Below, in pieces: positions 8,410 through 16,811 of a DNA stretch of 33,568 nt. The first letter of the stretch is position 1; each line of letters starts with the position of its first letter. The notes beneath the pieces were generated by a model. The model was not told the DNA's origin. It did no database searches and worked only from the letters and a program-made list of their open reading frames with translations. The position numbers were made by a program, and so were the translations under genes. The stretch comes from Burkholderia dolosa (GTDB lineage: Bacteria; Pseudomonadota; Gammaproteobacteria; Burkholderiales; Burkholderiaceae): positions 1 through 33,568 of the forward strand of contig NZ_CABVPR010000066.1 in NCBI RefSeq assembly GCF_902499135.1. The letters are read 5' to 3'.

Positions 8410-9759
8410 ATGTTCAGTATCGGAGTGCCTGCGGAAAACGCGCAGGCGTTCGCGGACCTGTACATGCTTCAGTCGCGGGAGCTGCTGAAGCTGCAGAAGG
8501 CGAACAACAGTGCCGTGAAGTCGGCATTGTCGAAATTGCAAAGCGCGATGTCGTCGTTCCAGACGTCGATCTCCGAGATCAAGGGGCAGGGCGCGGCGGT
8601 CCGGTTCGCCGCGTCGATGTCGGATGCGGGGATGGGTACGGTGACGGTCGGCAAGGGCGCACAGCCGGGTAGTTATACGTTCGTGGTCGACACGCTCGCG
8701 TCCGCGCATCAGGTCGCGTATGCGAAGGTGCCGCCCTTTGCGGCGGAAGACGCGGGATCGATGACGATTTCGCTCGGGGACGGGACCGCGTTCGACGTCG
8801 ATCTTGCGTCCGCGAACGTGGACGAGAACGGCGACGTGACGCCGGCCGAACTCGCGCGCGCGATCAACCAGGCGGACGGAAACGGCGGCAAGGTGACCGC
8901 ATCGATCATCAATGTCGACGGCAAGCAGCAGCTTGTTCTCACGGCCGGGCAAAGCGGCGAAGGGAGCCGGATCACGGTGGACGCATCGAAGGCCGGCAGC
9001 GCGGAGCTGCGTGCCGCACTCGAGCAGCCGCCGACCGAATTGGCCGAAGCGCGCGATGCGGTGTTCTATCTGGGCGGCAAGGACGGAATGCGGATCAAGC
9101 AGTCGTCGAATACGTTCGACGGCATCGACGGCGTGTCGGTGACGTTCTCGCGTGCAAGCGACGTTCCGGTCCGGTTGAAGGTCGAGACGGACGCCGCCGC
9201 GACGAAGGAGGCGGCTCAGGCATTCGTCGACTCGTATAACGAAGTGATGACGCTTCTCGGCGAGCTGTCCGCGAGCGGCGGAGAGGACAAGGTTGCAGGG
9301 CCGTTTTCCGGCGACGCCGGGGTACGGTCGCTGAAGCAGCAGCTCGTCGAGCTGCTGCGCGGCGACGCGGGCGGTCAGCGGCTGATGGCGTTCGGTTTCG
9401 AAGTGGATCGCAACGGAAAGCTGTCGCTCGACGCCGATCGTTTCGAGGCGGCGGTCGGCAAGAACCCGGAGGCGTTGAACGCGTTGCTCGGTGGCGGAAC
9501 CGACAGCATTCCGTCGCGGATGGACGCCTATCTGAAGACGTGGACATCGCCGACGGACGGTCATATCAAGCGTCGTCAGGAGTCGAATCAGGCTGTTGAA
9601 ACTTCGTTGAACAAAAAGGAAGCGGCGCTGGAGACGCAATACAGTCAGGTCTACGAGCGGTACCTGGAGAAGTTCAGTCGAGTCGAGCAGATGCAGAAGC
9701 AGATGCAGGTCACGCTGGCGCTGCTCGACAGTCTGCCGACCTTCGGAGAAAGGAAGTGA
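8410..9759 (+). CDS. fliD: flagellar filament cap protein FliD / HAP2 (LafB)
   Basis: The product is 449 residues with FliD_N- and FliD_C-like regions: helical termini around a beta-rich centre with repeated GDGTAFDVD- and NVDGKQQLVLTA-type strands. The C-terminal coiled coil ends in EKFSRVEQMQKQMQVTLALLDSLP, typical of caps. FliD forms the pentameric cap that folds flagellin at the filament tip. In lateral clusters lafB is preceded by the flagellin gene lafA; here fliJ is the neighbour and no flagellin gene is seen in the window. The fliD stop overlaps the GTG start of fliS. Confidence 0.92.
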   Translation: MFSIGVPAENAQAFADLYMLQSRELLKLQKANNSAVKSALSKLQSAMSSFQTSISEIKGQGAAVRFAASMSDAGMGTVTVGKGAQPGSYTFVVDTLASAHQVAYAKVPPFAAEDAGSMTISLGDGTAFDVDLASANVDENGDVTPAELARAINQADGNGGKVTASIINVDGKQQLVLTAGQSGEGSRITVDASKAGSAELRAALEQPPTELAEARDAVFYLGGKDGMRIKQSSNTFDGIDGVSVTFSRASDVPVRLKVETDAAATKEAAQAFVDSYNEVMTLLGELSASGGEDKVAGPFSGDAGVRSLKQQLVELLRGDAGGQRLMAFGFEVDRNGKLSLDADRFEAAVGKNPEALNALLGGGTDSIPSRMDAYLKTWTSPTDGHIKRRQESNQAVETSLNKKEAALETQYSQVYERYLEKFSRVEQMQKQMQVTLALLDSLPTFGERK

Positions 9760-10148
9760 TTCATCAACAGGGGTACGAGAACTACTGCGCGTCGCATCGC
9801 GACGGGCAGACGGCCGGCGCATCGCCGGCACAGCTGGTGGTTGTCTTGATGAACGGTCTGCTCGACGAGCTCGTCCGGGTTCGCGCGCATATCGACGCGG
9901 GGCGCTACGAGCAGAAGGGAAACGGCATCGCGAAATGCATCGCGATGTTCGCCGGGCTGACGAGCATGCTCGATCACGATGCGAAAGTCGAAATCGTCGG
10001 GCGTCTGACCGGGCTGTACGAGTACTGCGTGCGTCGTCTCAACGAGGCGGGCCTCACGCTCGACACGGCGCTCGTCGACGAAGTCGCATCGCTGGTGACG
10101 ACGCTTCGCGACGCGTGGGCGCAAATCGATCAACAACACGGACGGTAG
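9756..10148 (+). CDS. fliS: flagellin export chaperone FliS (LafC)
   Basis: This 130-residue helical protein has the FliS hallmarks: a YENY-like N-terminal segment, an SPAQLVVVLMNGLLDEL helix and a ...LTGLYEYCVRRLNEA C-terminal helix. FliS binds the disordered C-terminus of flagellin and keeps it unpolymerised before export. The start is GTG at 9756, overlapping the fliD stop by 4 bases and served by an AGGA run just upstream. Its client flagellin is not encoded in the window. Confidence 0.92.
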   Translation: MIHQQGYENYCASHRDGQTAGASPAQLVVVLMNGLLDELVRVRAHIDAGRYEQKGNGIAKCIAMFAGLTSMLDHDAKVEIVGRLTGLYEYCVRRLNEAGLTLDTALVDEVASLVTTLRDAWAQIDQQHGR

Positions 10149-10150
10149 AC

Positions 10151-10453
10151 ATGCAGGTAACACGATACATCAACGATCTGGCGGTTCGCGTCCGTAAGGC
10201 GATGATCGCGCGCGACTTCGATTCGCTCGCGATGATCGATCGCGAGGCACATCTGGTTGCGACGGAGCTTGCCGGAAAAAAGCTCGATCGCGCCGCATGC
10301 AGCGCACTCATGCTGCTGGCTGCCTCGCATCGGGAGGCGACGAAGATGCTGGAGGACGAGCTGCGGGCCTTGACCCGCGAGATGACGCGCGTCAGCGAAC
10401 GGCGCGCGGGGTGCCGCGCGTATGCGCGTCAGAACGGCGAGCTCGACGCGTGA
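10151..10453 (+). CDS. fliT: FliT-like export chaperone (LafD)
   Basis: The product is 100 residues, mostly helical, and highly charged. FliT proteins conserve little sequence; the assignment comes from position (fliD-fliS-fliT), size and the pattern of amphipathic helices. FliT binds FliD before export and in enterobacteria also inhibits FlhDC. The gene starts 2 bp after fliS, and its stop TGA overlaps the fliK ATG by one base. Lateral clusters carry a small lafD gene at the same place. Confidence 0.72.
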   Translation: MQVTRYINDLAVRVRKAMIARDFDSLAMIDREAHLVATELAGKKLDRAACSALMLLAASHREATKMLEDELRALTREMTRVSERRAGCRAYARQNGELDA

Positions 10454-11514
10454 TGACGTCGATGCTGACAGGTGACGCCATCGCATTGTCGAGGCCGGAC
10501 GTCGTCGTGCTTGCTGAACATGGGGCAGCCGGCTCGACGGAATCCGCTGCGGCGTGGCTGTCGACCATCGCACGGACGATCGACGACATGCCGTGCGACG
10601 ACGACGGGGCAAGCGTGACGGCCGGTGTGCCCGATCTCGCCGTCGCCGATACGGCTGTCGAAGGTATCGCGGTCCCGTGTTTCGTCGCGTTTCCCGCGGT
10701 CCAGCCGCCGGACGGCATCGACGCGGGGCGCGATACGGGCGCCCGGCGTATCGCCGCTCCAGACGTGGCCGGCCGGCCGCCGATCGACGCGGTCGTCATC
10801 GCGGCGGACGGCGTATGGCAGCCCGCTCTCGCGGGCGCGGTGCCGGCTCTGCCGGCGGCGGTCCTGCGCGTGCAGATGGCCGCCCGTGAAGCGAGACCGT
10901 TCGCCGATCTCACCGGCTTCGCACACGTACCCGGCGCCGACGACATTCGGTCGACGGCGCCGGCCGTGACGCGATTGCCGGTTGTCGACAGCGGCGACGG
11001 CAAGTCGACGTCGGCGCTGCCGCTGCAAGAGTGGGTACCGGTTCCCGATAACGCGGCGGCATTGAAGGCGATCGTGCAGGCCGCCGCGGTGCCGACGCAG
11101 CCCGACGCCGCAGCTGCGGCTGCGCCGGACGAGCGATCGCGCGTCGTGGCGGCGTTGGCCGAGCGCATCGCCGTTCAGGCGTCGCAGCGCGTCCAGCATG
11201 CGAGCGTTCAACTCGATTCGTACGGCAACGGACACGTGACGATCGAGCTGCGACACGACCGCGGCGCGATCAGCGTCCATATGTCGGCGGCCGATGCGGA
11301 CGTGGTGCGGCAGCTGCAGGCGATCAGCGACAGCTTGCGGCACGAGCTCGGCACGCGCCAGTTTCACGACGTCTCGGTGCAGGTGTCGAGGCGCGGCGAC
11401 CACGAAGCCGGCGACGGCCGGCCGCGACGCGACGATCCGGCACCGGATCGGGAAAAGAAGCCCGGCAGCGCACTCGCATTCGAGGGCGATACCGGAACGT
11501 TCGAACCGGCTTGA
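10453..11514 (+). CDS. fliK: flagellar hook-length control protein FliK (LafE)
   Basis: The product is 353 residues. The N-terminal two thirds are Ala/Pro/Asp-rich, of low complexity and poorly conserved, as expected of the FliK molecular ruler. The C-terminal part (about residues 230-320) matches the hook-length control domain: VQLDSYGNGHVTIELRHDRGAISVHMSAADADVVRQL...LRHEL. FliK measures the hook and switches FlhB specificity from hook to filament substrates. The start ATG at 10453 overlaps the fliT stop; an ATG at 10462 is a possible alternative. The last ~25 residues are strongly charged. Confidence 0.85.
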   Translation: MTSMLTGDAIALSRPDVVVLAEHGAAGSTESAAAWLSTIARTIDDMPCDDDGASVTAGVPDLAVADTAVEGIAVPCFVAFPAVQPPDGIDAGRDTGARRIAAPDVAGRPPIDAVVIAADGVWQPALAGAVPALPAAVLRVQMAAREARPFADLTGFAHVPGADDIRSTAPAVTRLPVVDSGDGKSTSALPLQEWVPVPDNAAALKAIVQAAAVPTQPDAAAAAAPDERSRVVAALAERIAVQASQRVQHASVQLDSYGNGHVTIELRHDRGAISVHMSAADADVVRQLQAISDSLRHELGTRQFHDVSVQVSRRGDHEAGDGRPRRDDPAPDREKKPGSALAFEGDTGTFEPA

Positions 11515-11545
11515 CGGTGAAGCCGATGCGAAACAGGAAACGAGC

Positions 11546-11992
11546 ATGAAACCGAGTGGGAAGTGGATAGCGATCGGCGTTGCGGTATTGGCGCTGGGCG
11601 GTGCGGGCGCAGCCGTGCTGCTGACGGGAGGGCAGTTCGGCGGCACCGCCGCGCCCAAGGCGGCGGCCGACGTCGATACGGCGCGTTACGTGTCGCTCGA
11701 CAAGCTGGTCGTCATGCTGAAGGCCGACGGCGCGGCGCGACCGCGCTACATGTCGATCGATCTGGTGTTTACGGCAGCGACCGAGAAATCGGAAAAGCGC
11801 GTACGCGAACAGTTGCCGTTGTTGCGGGCGCTGTCGTATCAGGCGCTGTCCGAATACTCGGCGGCGGACGTACTGCGAATGAGGCCGACCGATATGTCGG
11901 ACCGGCTGAACGGTGCGTTTGCGGCTGCGTTCGGCACCGAGGAAGCCCGGCCGTTTACCGACGTGCTGGTCGCGAAGGTCATGGTGGATTGA
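11546..11992 (+). CDS. fliL: flagellar basal body-associated protein FliL (LafF)
   Basis: The product is 148 residues: a short basic start, one transmembrane helix (about residues 7-27), and a periplasmic domain with the FliL pattern RYVSLDKLVVML...RYMSIDLVFTAATEKSEKRVREQLPLLRALSYQALSEYSA. FliL rings surround the stator units and help keep them engaged under load. The C-terminus (FTDVLVAKVMVD) is the usual FliL end. It lies 31 bp after fliK and 5 bp before fliA. Confidence 0.9.
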   Translation: MKPSGKWIAIGVAVLALGGAGAAVLLTGGQFGGTAAPKAAADVDTARYVSLDKLVVMLKADGAARPRYMSIDLVFTAATEKSEKRVREQLPLLRALSYQALSEYSAADVLRMRPTDMSDRLNGAFAAAFGTEEARPFTDVLVAKVMVD

Positions 11993-11997
11993 AGCGG

Positions 11998-12723
11998 ATG
12001 ACATCGATTACTTTTACCGAATATGAAAACGTGCAGCGTGCGTGCAACGGCATGCTGCCCCGCGGCGAGGCGCACTGGATCGCCGAATACGCACCGCTCG
12101 TCAAGCGAGTCGTCGGCAAGCTCGCCGGTCACGGCGCAGCCGGCATCGACCGCGACGATCTCGAGCAGATCGGCATCATGGGGCTGCTCGAGGCACTGCG
12201 TCGCTATGGCGAGCCCGACGACGCGTTTGCGAACTACGCGGTCGTGCGCATCCGCGGCGCGGTTCTCGACGAACTGCGCCGCCAGGACTGGCGTCCGCGT
12301 ACCGCCCGGCAAGGCGCGCATCGGCTGCGCTCGTGCGAGCGCGCGTTGCGCAGCAAGCTCGGTCGCGAACCCGGCAAGGACGACATCTGCGCCGCGCTGG
12401 GCATCGACGGCGTCGAATACGACCGGATCATGCTCGACGACAGCGCGAACGAACTCATGAGCCTGGACGAGTTGATCAACGCGCACGGCGACGTGCCGGG
12501 GGAGGCGCAGGCGGGGCCCGAGGCCCAGGTGCTGGCGCGGCGCGGGATCGAACAGGCGCTGCTGGTCCTCGACGAGCGCGAGCAGCGCGTGATCCAGCTC
12601 TATTACGAGTTCGATTTGACGCTTCCGGAGATCGGCGCGGTGTTGAACCTGACGACGGCGCGCATTTGCCAGCTGCATCGCGGCGCGCTGAAGAAAATGC
12701 GCGGCTACCTCGAACGGTCGTGA
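11998..12723 (+). CDS. fliA: flagellar sigma28 factor FliA (LafS)
   Basis: The 241-residue product has sigma70 region 2 (DDLEQIGIMGLLEALRRYGE...FANYAVVRIRGAVLDELRRQDWRPR, a FliA hallmark), a short region 3, and a region 4 helix-turn-helix (LTLPEIGAVLNLTTARICQLHRGALKKM). It should direct RNA polymerase to the late genes of this flagellum, including the flagellin gene outside the window. Its antagonist FlgM is encoded 2 kb downstream. In lateral clusters lafS likewise sits between lafF and lafT. No convincing sigma28 promoter was found within the window. Confidence 0.95.
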   Translation: MTSITFTEYENVQRACNGMLPRGEAHWIAEYAPLVKRVVGKLAGHGAAGIDRDDLEQIGIMGLLEALRRYGEPDDAFANYAVVRIRGAVLDELRRQDWRPRTARQGAHRLRSCERALRSKLGREPGKDDICAALGIDGVEYDRIMLDDSANELMSLDELINAHGDVPGEAQAGPEAQVLARRGIEQALLVLDEREQRVIQLYYEFDLTLPEIGAVLNLTTARICQLHRGALKKMRGYLERS

Positions 12724-12748
12724 TGCGCGTGATGACAAGGAATTCGCT

Positions 12749-13621
12749 ATGCAGCAGATAGTGGGCATCGTGATCGTGATGGCATGCGTGCTCGGCGGCT
12801 TCATCTTCATGGGCGGGAACGTCGCGAAGCTGTGGCAGCCGGTGGAGCTGCTGATCATCGTCGGCGCGGCGGCAGGCGCGCTCGTCATCGGCAACCCGCG
12901 GCACGTGCTGTCCGAGATGGCGTCGCAGGTGCGAAAAGTCGTGACGGGACGAAAACGCGCGTCCGGCACGGAGTTTCAGCGGCAGCTGTTGCTGCTGATG
13001 TACGAGCTGCTCGAAGTCGGACGCGATCTGAAAGCGCTGGATCAGCACGTCGAGGCGCCGCACGAGAGTTCGCTGTTCACCCGCTATCCGCTCGTGCTGG
13101 CCGAGCCGAAGCTGCTGGCGTTCATCGTCGACAATTTCCGGATGATGGCGCTCGGCAAAATCAGCGCACATGAGCTCGAAGGCGTACTGGAGCAGGAGCT
13201 CGTCGCGATTCACGAAGATCTGGAGCAGCCGTCGCGATCGATGAAGAAGATTTCGGACGCGATGCCGGGCTTCGGGATCGTCGCAGCCGTGCTCGGCGTC
13301 GTGATGGCGATGAACGGCATCAACGCGGGCGCGAGTGCGGGCGAGCTCGCGGAGCAGGTCGGCGCCGCGATGATCGGCACCTTCATCGGCATCTTTTTCT
13401 GCTACGGCGTGCTCGATCCGCTGTCCAGCGTGATCGGCCAGCTGGTGCGGGCCGAGATGTCGGACTTCGAGTGCGCGAAGGTCGTGCTGGTCGCGTACGC
13501 GGCCGGCAAGCCGCCGCTGCTTGCGATCGACGCGGGGCGTCGACTGGTGCAGCTGATCAACAAGCCGAGCTTCGCGCAGCTCGAGACGTGGATCAAGGAT
13601 CTCGACGGGGCGCGCGCATGA
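12749..13621 (+). CDS. motA: flagellar stator protein MotA (LafT)
   Basis: The product is 290 residues with the MotA/TolQ/ExbB fold: paired N-terminal helices (about 4-24 and 31-48), a cytoplasmic domain, and two C-terminal helices (about 174-192 and 204-224). Pro173 coincides with the essential E. coli Pro173, and P224 is close to Pro222. In hand alignment E. coli R90 is Val90 here (with R92 two residues on) and E98 is Asp98. MotA pentamers surround MotB and push on FliG. A 25-bp gap separates it from fliA; the stop overlaps motB. Confidence 0.94.
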   Translation: MQQIVGIVIVMACVLGGFIFMGGNVAKLWQPVELLIIVGAAAGALVIGNPRHVLSEMASQVRKVVTGRKRASGTEFQRQLLLLMYELLEVGRDLKALDQHVEAPHESSLFTRYPLVLAEPKLLAFIVDNFRMMALGKISAHELEGVLEQELVAIHEDLEQPSRSMKKISDAMPGFGIVAAVLGVVMAMNGINAGASAGELAEQVGAAMIGTFIGIFFCYGVLDPLSSVIGQLVRAEMSDFECAKVVLVAYAAGKPPLLAIDAGRRLVQLINKPSFAQLETWIKDLDGARA

Positions 13622-14529
13622 CTGCGAACGTCGAGTCCACCGGCGGCGCCAAGCGCGGGCGTCATGCCGACGGCGACACGATCGTCAAGCGGGCGCCGCG
13701 GCGTGCGCACGACCACGATCACGGCGGCAACTGGAAAGTGGCGTTCGCGGACTTCTGTCTCGCGCTGATGTGCCTGTTCCTGCTGCTGTGGGTGCTGGCC
13801 GCACGCGACGAGGAAGAGACGCGCATCAAGCTGATCGAGATGTCCGAGCAGGCGATGTACGACGGCGGCGCAGGCATGTTCGATGGCACAGGGTCCGCGC
13901 CGTCGCTGGACGAGCCGATCGGGCCGCGCGCGATCGACCCGTCGACCGGTGCCGTCACGTGGGACGCGGACGACGGGCTGGCGCAGCTCGCCGCGCGGTT
14001 CGATCGGCTGGGGGCCGACGCAGGCCTGCAGGACAACCTGCGTTCGGTCATGACGCCGTTCGGCCTGCGTCTGATGCTGCACGACAGCGAGTCGCAGGGC
14101 GTGTTCGAGCGCGGCAGCGCGGTGCCCGCACCGCCGTTTCGACCGTTGCTCGACAAGATGGGAGCGCTGTTTGCGCAGACGGACAGTCCATTGCTCGTGA
14201 TCGGGCACACGGATTCGGTCCCGTACCGCAAATACGGGCTGGGCGGCCGTTCGAACTGGCATTTGTCGGCGGATCGCGCGATGTCGGCCCGGCGCGCACT
14301 GGTCGACGGCGGGATGCCGCCCGGGCGCGTGCTGCAGGTGATCGGAATGGCAGATCGTGCGCCGTTGTCGAGCGATTCGCGCGCGGCGCACAACCGGCGC
14401 ATCGAATTCGTGGTGACGACGCCCCAATATGCGCGAACGCTCGCCGCGATGTTCGGCCCTCCGGCACAAGTCGCTCCTTGGGCGCCGGGAATCGACGTCG
14501 CGTCGGCGGGCGTACGGCGCGATGACTAG
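13618..14529 (+). CDS. motB: flagellar stator protein MotB (LafU)
   Basis: The product is 303 residues. A basic, histidine-containing N-terminus leads into one transmembrane helix, NWKVAFADFCLALMCLFLLLWVL, where Asp45 corresponds to the ion-binding Asp32 of E. coli. The C-terminal OmpA-like peptidoglycan-binding domain has GHTDSVPYRKYG...NWHLSADRAMSARRAL and the NRRIEF end. With MotA it forms the ion-driven stator; proton use is likely from the MotAB-like (not PomAB-like) sequence, but this is inferred. The ATGA overlap with motA indicates coupling. It is the last gene of the fliE operon. Confidence 0.95.
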   Translation: MTANVESTGGAKRGRHADGDTIVKRAPRRAHDHDHGGNWKVAFADFCLALMCLFLLLWVLAARDEEETRIKLIEMSEQAMYDGGAGMFDGTGSAPSLDEPIGPRAIDPSTGAVTWDADDGLAQLAARFDRLGADAGLQDNLRSVMTPFGLRLMLHDSESQGVFERGSAVPAPPFRPLLDKMGALFAQTDSPLLVIGHTDSVPYRKYGLGGRSNWHLSADRAMSARRALVDGGMPPGRVLQVIGMADRAPLSSDSRAAHNRRIEFVVTTPQYARTLAAMFGPPAQVAPWAPGIDVASAGVRRDD

Positions 14530-14578
14530 CATCGCGGCTGTCGAGTCTGTCCGGCGCAACGGCAGGGCTGCCGAAAGG

Positions 14579-14595
14579 GCCGGCTTTTGGCCGGC
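14579..14595 (+). terminator. hairpin after motB, possible terminator
   Basis: GCCGGC (14579-14584) and GCCGGC (14590-14595) are self-complementary arms around TTTTG, 50 bp after the motB stop. There is no downstream T run, so termination is uncertain. Such GC-rich arms also occur by chance in this base composition. Confidence 0.3.
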
Positions 14596-14715
14596 GAAAT
14601 CGCAAGGCCCCGCTCGTCGCTCGGCATTTAATCCCGCGCTCGTTTAGGTCGTTTCATGGAAGTGGACGCTCGGCCGTCGGTTTAGAGTGCCGGAAGTCGT
14701 GTAAGGAAGAGAGAT

Positions 14716-15006
14716 ATGGTGCGTATTACCAATGAGGCGAGACCGATCGAGATGATCAACAAGGCGGACACGGCGGAGACCGGCAGCGTACGTGCAAGCA
14801 CGCCCGCGCCTGTTGCCGCGCGGCAGCCGTCGACATCGGACGTGCCGACGCTGGCCGCCGGTCGGGCGGGCCTGAAGGAAGCGGCCGATGTCGACAGCGA
14901 GCGCGTAGCGAAAATCAAGGCAGCGCTGGAAGCGGGGGAGATCCCGTTCGATGCAGCGGCGGTCGCAACGCACGTGTGCGCCTTTCACCGGAGGGGCGGA
15001 CGATGA
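14716..15006 (+). CDS. flgM: anti-sigma28 factor FlgM (LfgM)
   Basis: The product is 96 residues. A disordered Ala/Pro/Ser-rich N-terminal half precedes the conserved FliA-binding end, VDSERVAKIKAALEAGEIPFDAAAVATHV, the clearest FlgM signature. FlgM holds FliA inactive until the hook is complete and is then exported through it. AAGGAAGAG precedes the ATG at 14716. Its stop overlaps flgN. With fliA just upstream this cluster has its own checkpoint circuit, separate from that of any primary flagellum. Confidence 0.92.
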   Translation: MVRITNEARPIEMINKADTAETGSVRASTPAPVAARQPSTSDVPTLAAGRAGLKEAADVDSERVAKIKAALEAGEIPFDAAAVATHVCAFHRRGGR

Positions 15007-15425
15007 CGCCGGCACGCAAGCGGGCGTTGCTGGACGGCCTCCGTGCGGACCTCGCCGCCTATCGCGAATTGCAGAAAATGCTGGACGACCAGTTTCAGGC
15101 TGCGTTGCGGCTCGACGTCGACGCGCTGCGCGCGCTCGCGGCGGCGATCGACACGGAAGTCGCTTCGCTCGAGGCCCGGCGCGATGCTCGCGTTGCGCGG
15201 GTCGGGACAGGGCCGGGCGGCGCCGCGCGACTCGCGGAGACGATTTTTCCGGGGGCCGAGTGCGCACTGCAGCGCGCGTCGGTGATCAAGCATTGCGGCG
15301 AGATCGACGCGCTGATCCGGGCCTGCAAGGCACGTGTGGCGCGCAATGGCAACCTGCTGGCGATGCAATCCGAAGCGATGCATTCGCTGCTGAAAGGCGA
15401 GCCGCACACCTATGCTCCGCGCTGA
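15003..15425 (+). CDS. flgN: FlgN-like flagellar chaperone (LfgN)
   Basis: The product is 140 residues, helical, with the FlgN layout: a leading helix (LLDGLRADLAAYRELQKMLDDQFQAAL), a middle part rich in Ala and charged residues, and a C-terminal amphipathic helix before NLLAMQSEAMHSLL. FlgN escorts the hook-filament junction proteins FlgK and FlgL to the export gate; both are encoded about 14 kb downstream. It begins in an ATGA overlap with flgM, and its 3' end overlaps the next gene by 14 bases. Confidence 0.85.
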   Translation: MTPARKRALLDGLRADLAAYRELQKMLDDQFQAALRLDVDALRALAAAIDTEVASLEARRDARVARVGTGPGGAARLAETIFPGAECALQRASVIKHCGEIDALIRACKARVARNGNLLAMQSEAMHSLLKGEPHTYAPR

Positions 15426-16188
15426 TCCGTTTCTGTGGCCCGCGCGTGTGAACGAACCCGCCGTCGGGAATCGGCCTCCGATTCCCGCGACGGCGCACGG
15501 CAGCCGTGAAAGTTTCGGCAACGTGTATGCGCGTCTGCATCGCGATATCGAGGCGACCGTCAAAAACGGCTTCGGACCGGCACGACGTGCAGCAGTATCG
15601 GCGCCGCCGGCGCTGTGGTCCAACGTTCGTCGCGATCGCGGCGAGATCGGCGTCCCGGGCGGCGGCACACTCCGTGCCGGCGAGGCGGCACTCGACATGC
15701 TCGCGCAGGCCGGCTCGCTCGACGCACGACAGCGTGCGTTCGTGGCCGACATCCTTCCACATGCCGAGCGCGCGGCGGCCGCGCTCGGGGCATCGCCCGA
15801 TCTGGTCGTCGCTCACGCAGCGCTTGAATCGGGATGGGGACAGCGGCCGCTGCGGCATGCCGACGGCCGTACGTCGCACAACGTGTTCGGTATCAAGGCG
15901 ACCGGCGCATGGCGCGGCGACGTCGTCGACTCCACGACGACCGAGTACGTCAACGGTGCGGAGATCAAGACCGTCGAGCGGTTTCGCGCTTATCGCGACT
16001 ATGCCGGTGCGTTCAGAGACTATGTGGACCTGATCGGAAACAACCGGCGGTATGCCGGTGCGCTCGGTCACGGCGACGACGCGTCGAAGTTCGCGCGCGG
16101 TCTCATACAGGGTGGTTACGCGACCGACCCGCGCTACGCGGCCAAGCTGGCCCAGGTCGTCGCGCGGCTTCGCGACGCGCCCCGTTGA
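15412..16188 (+). CDS. stand-alone flagellar glucosaminidase, equivalent to the C-terminal half of FlgJ
   Basis: The product is 258 residues. The first ~100 are variable and contain neither the FlgJ rod-binding domain nor a Sec signal. Residues ~105-255 form a glucosaminidase domain as in FlgJ: catalytic Glu139 in AHAALESGWGQR, then SHNVFGIKATGAWRG and FRAYRDYAGAFRDYVDLI. In most beta- and gamma-proteobacteria this domain is fused to the rod-scaffolding half; here that half is a separate 119-residue protein at 28805-29164. The enzyme presumably opens peptidoglycan for the rod. Without a Sec signal, export by the flagellar type III path is the simplest guess. It overlaps flgN by 14 bases and ends 6 bp from the convergent fimbrial operon. 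Confidence 0.85.
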   Translation: MLRADPFLWPARVNEPAVGNRPPIPATAHGSRESFGNVYARLHRDIEATVKNGFGPARRAAVSAPPALWSNVRRDRGEIGVPGGGTLRAGEAALDMLAQAGSLDARQRAFVADILPHAERAAAALGASPDLVVAHAALESGWGQRPLRHADGRTSHNVFGIKATGAWRGDVVDSTTTEYVNGAEIKTVERFRAYRDYAGAFRDYVDLIGNNRRYAGALGHGDDASKFARGLIQGGYATDPRYAAKLAQVVARLRDAPR

Positions 16189-16194
16189 GCGCGC

Positions 16195-16773
16195 TTACTC
16201 GACGCGGCGCAGTTGTCCGTGTCCGGTGAGCGGCGTTTCGTCCCGTACGCGCAGCGCTTCCGGTGCGATCTGCGCTTCGACGTCGACGTGCGCGGTGAAA
16301 ACGCTACCCTTCGCAACGCGATCTTTCGACATCGCGCCGATCGCCTCGTCCGGCGCGAACATCGCAGTCGCGGCCGGCGCGTGCGCGGCCGTATCGGTCG
16401 CGCCGATCCGGGCCAGAAGTACGGGATGGCCGTCGAGTCTGGCGTCGCGCATCGCTACCGTGTAGCTCCCGTGCTCGGTCCATGCAAAACGCCGGCGGCC
16501 GGCCGGCTGAGCGTCGAAGCGCAGCACGATTTCCGCGGGCTGCTCGCAATGTACCGTCAGCAACGCGCTGCGCGTGCCTGCCGGTACGTATCGCCCGTCG
16601 GGCGTCCTGCGGTGCAGTTCCGCCCGGTTCAGATCGCCGAAGTCGAGCAGCGGCTCGCTGAGGTTCAGGGTGCAGTCTTGCGCGTACGCGGCGGGCAGCA
16701 GCGACAACAGCACCTGTGCCGCCAGCCCATGTATGGGATGAAGCCCGCGCAATCGCAGTCGTTTGTTCCTCAT
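16195..16773 (-). CDS. minor fimbrial subunit or tip protein of the chaperone-usher operon
   Basis: Read from ATG at 16773 it encodes 192 residues with a signal peptide ending near AAYA-QDC. The mature part has two cysteines about 40 residues apart (DCTLNL, VHCEQP), alternating beta strands and the sort of FGDLNRAEL segment seen in fimbrial subunits. It is unlike the two pilins upstream and is last in the operon, where tip or minor subunits are common. It is too short for a typical two-domain adhesin. ATG at 16812 would overlap the usher stop (ATGA) and add 13 residues; AGGA lies upstream of 16773, so both starts are possible. Confidence 0.7.
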   Translation of the reverse strand: MRNKRLRLRGLHPIHGLAAQVLLSLLPAAYAQDCTLNLSEPLLDFGDLNRAELHRRTPDGRYVPAGTRSALLTVHCEQPAEIVLRFDAQPAGRRRFAWTEHGSYTVAMRDARLDGHPVLLARIGATDTAAHAPAATAMFAPDEAIGAMSKDRVAKGSVFTAHVDVEAQIAPEALRVRDETPLTGHGQLRRVE

Positions 16774-16811
16774 CTTGACGAATTTTCCTGTGTGAAAGTG
16801 GCACGTCCGCA

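Noticed and set aside
7801-9831. 676-codon minus-strand open frame across fliI-fliJ-fliD
   Set aside because: Antisense shadow; composition is not protein-like and the plus-strand genes are certain.
14653-14680. sigma28-like promoter before flgM (TTCA-N16-GCCGTCGG)
   Set aside because: The -35 part matches poorly and the spacing is one base too long; such matches are expected by chance in this composition.
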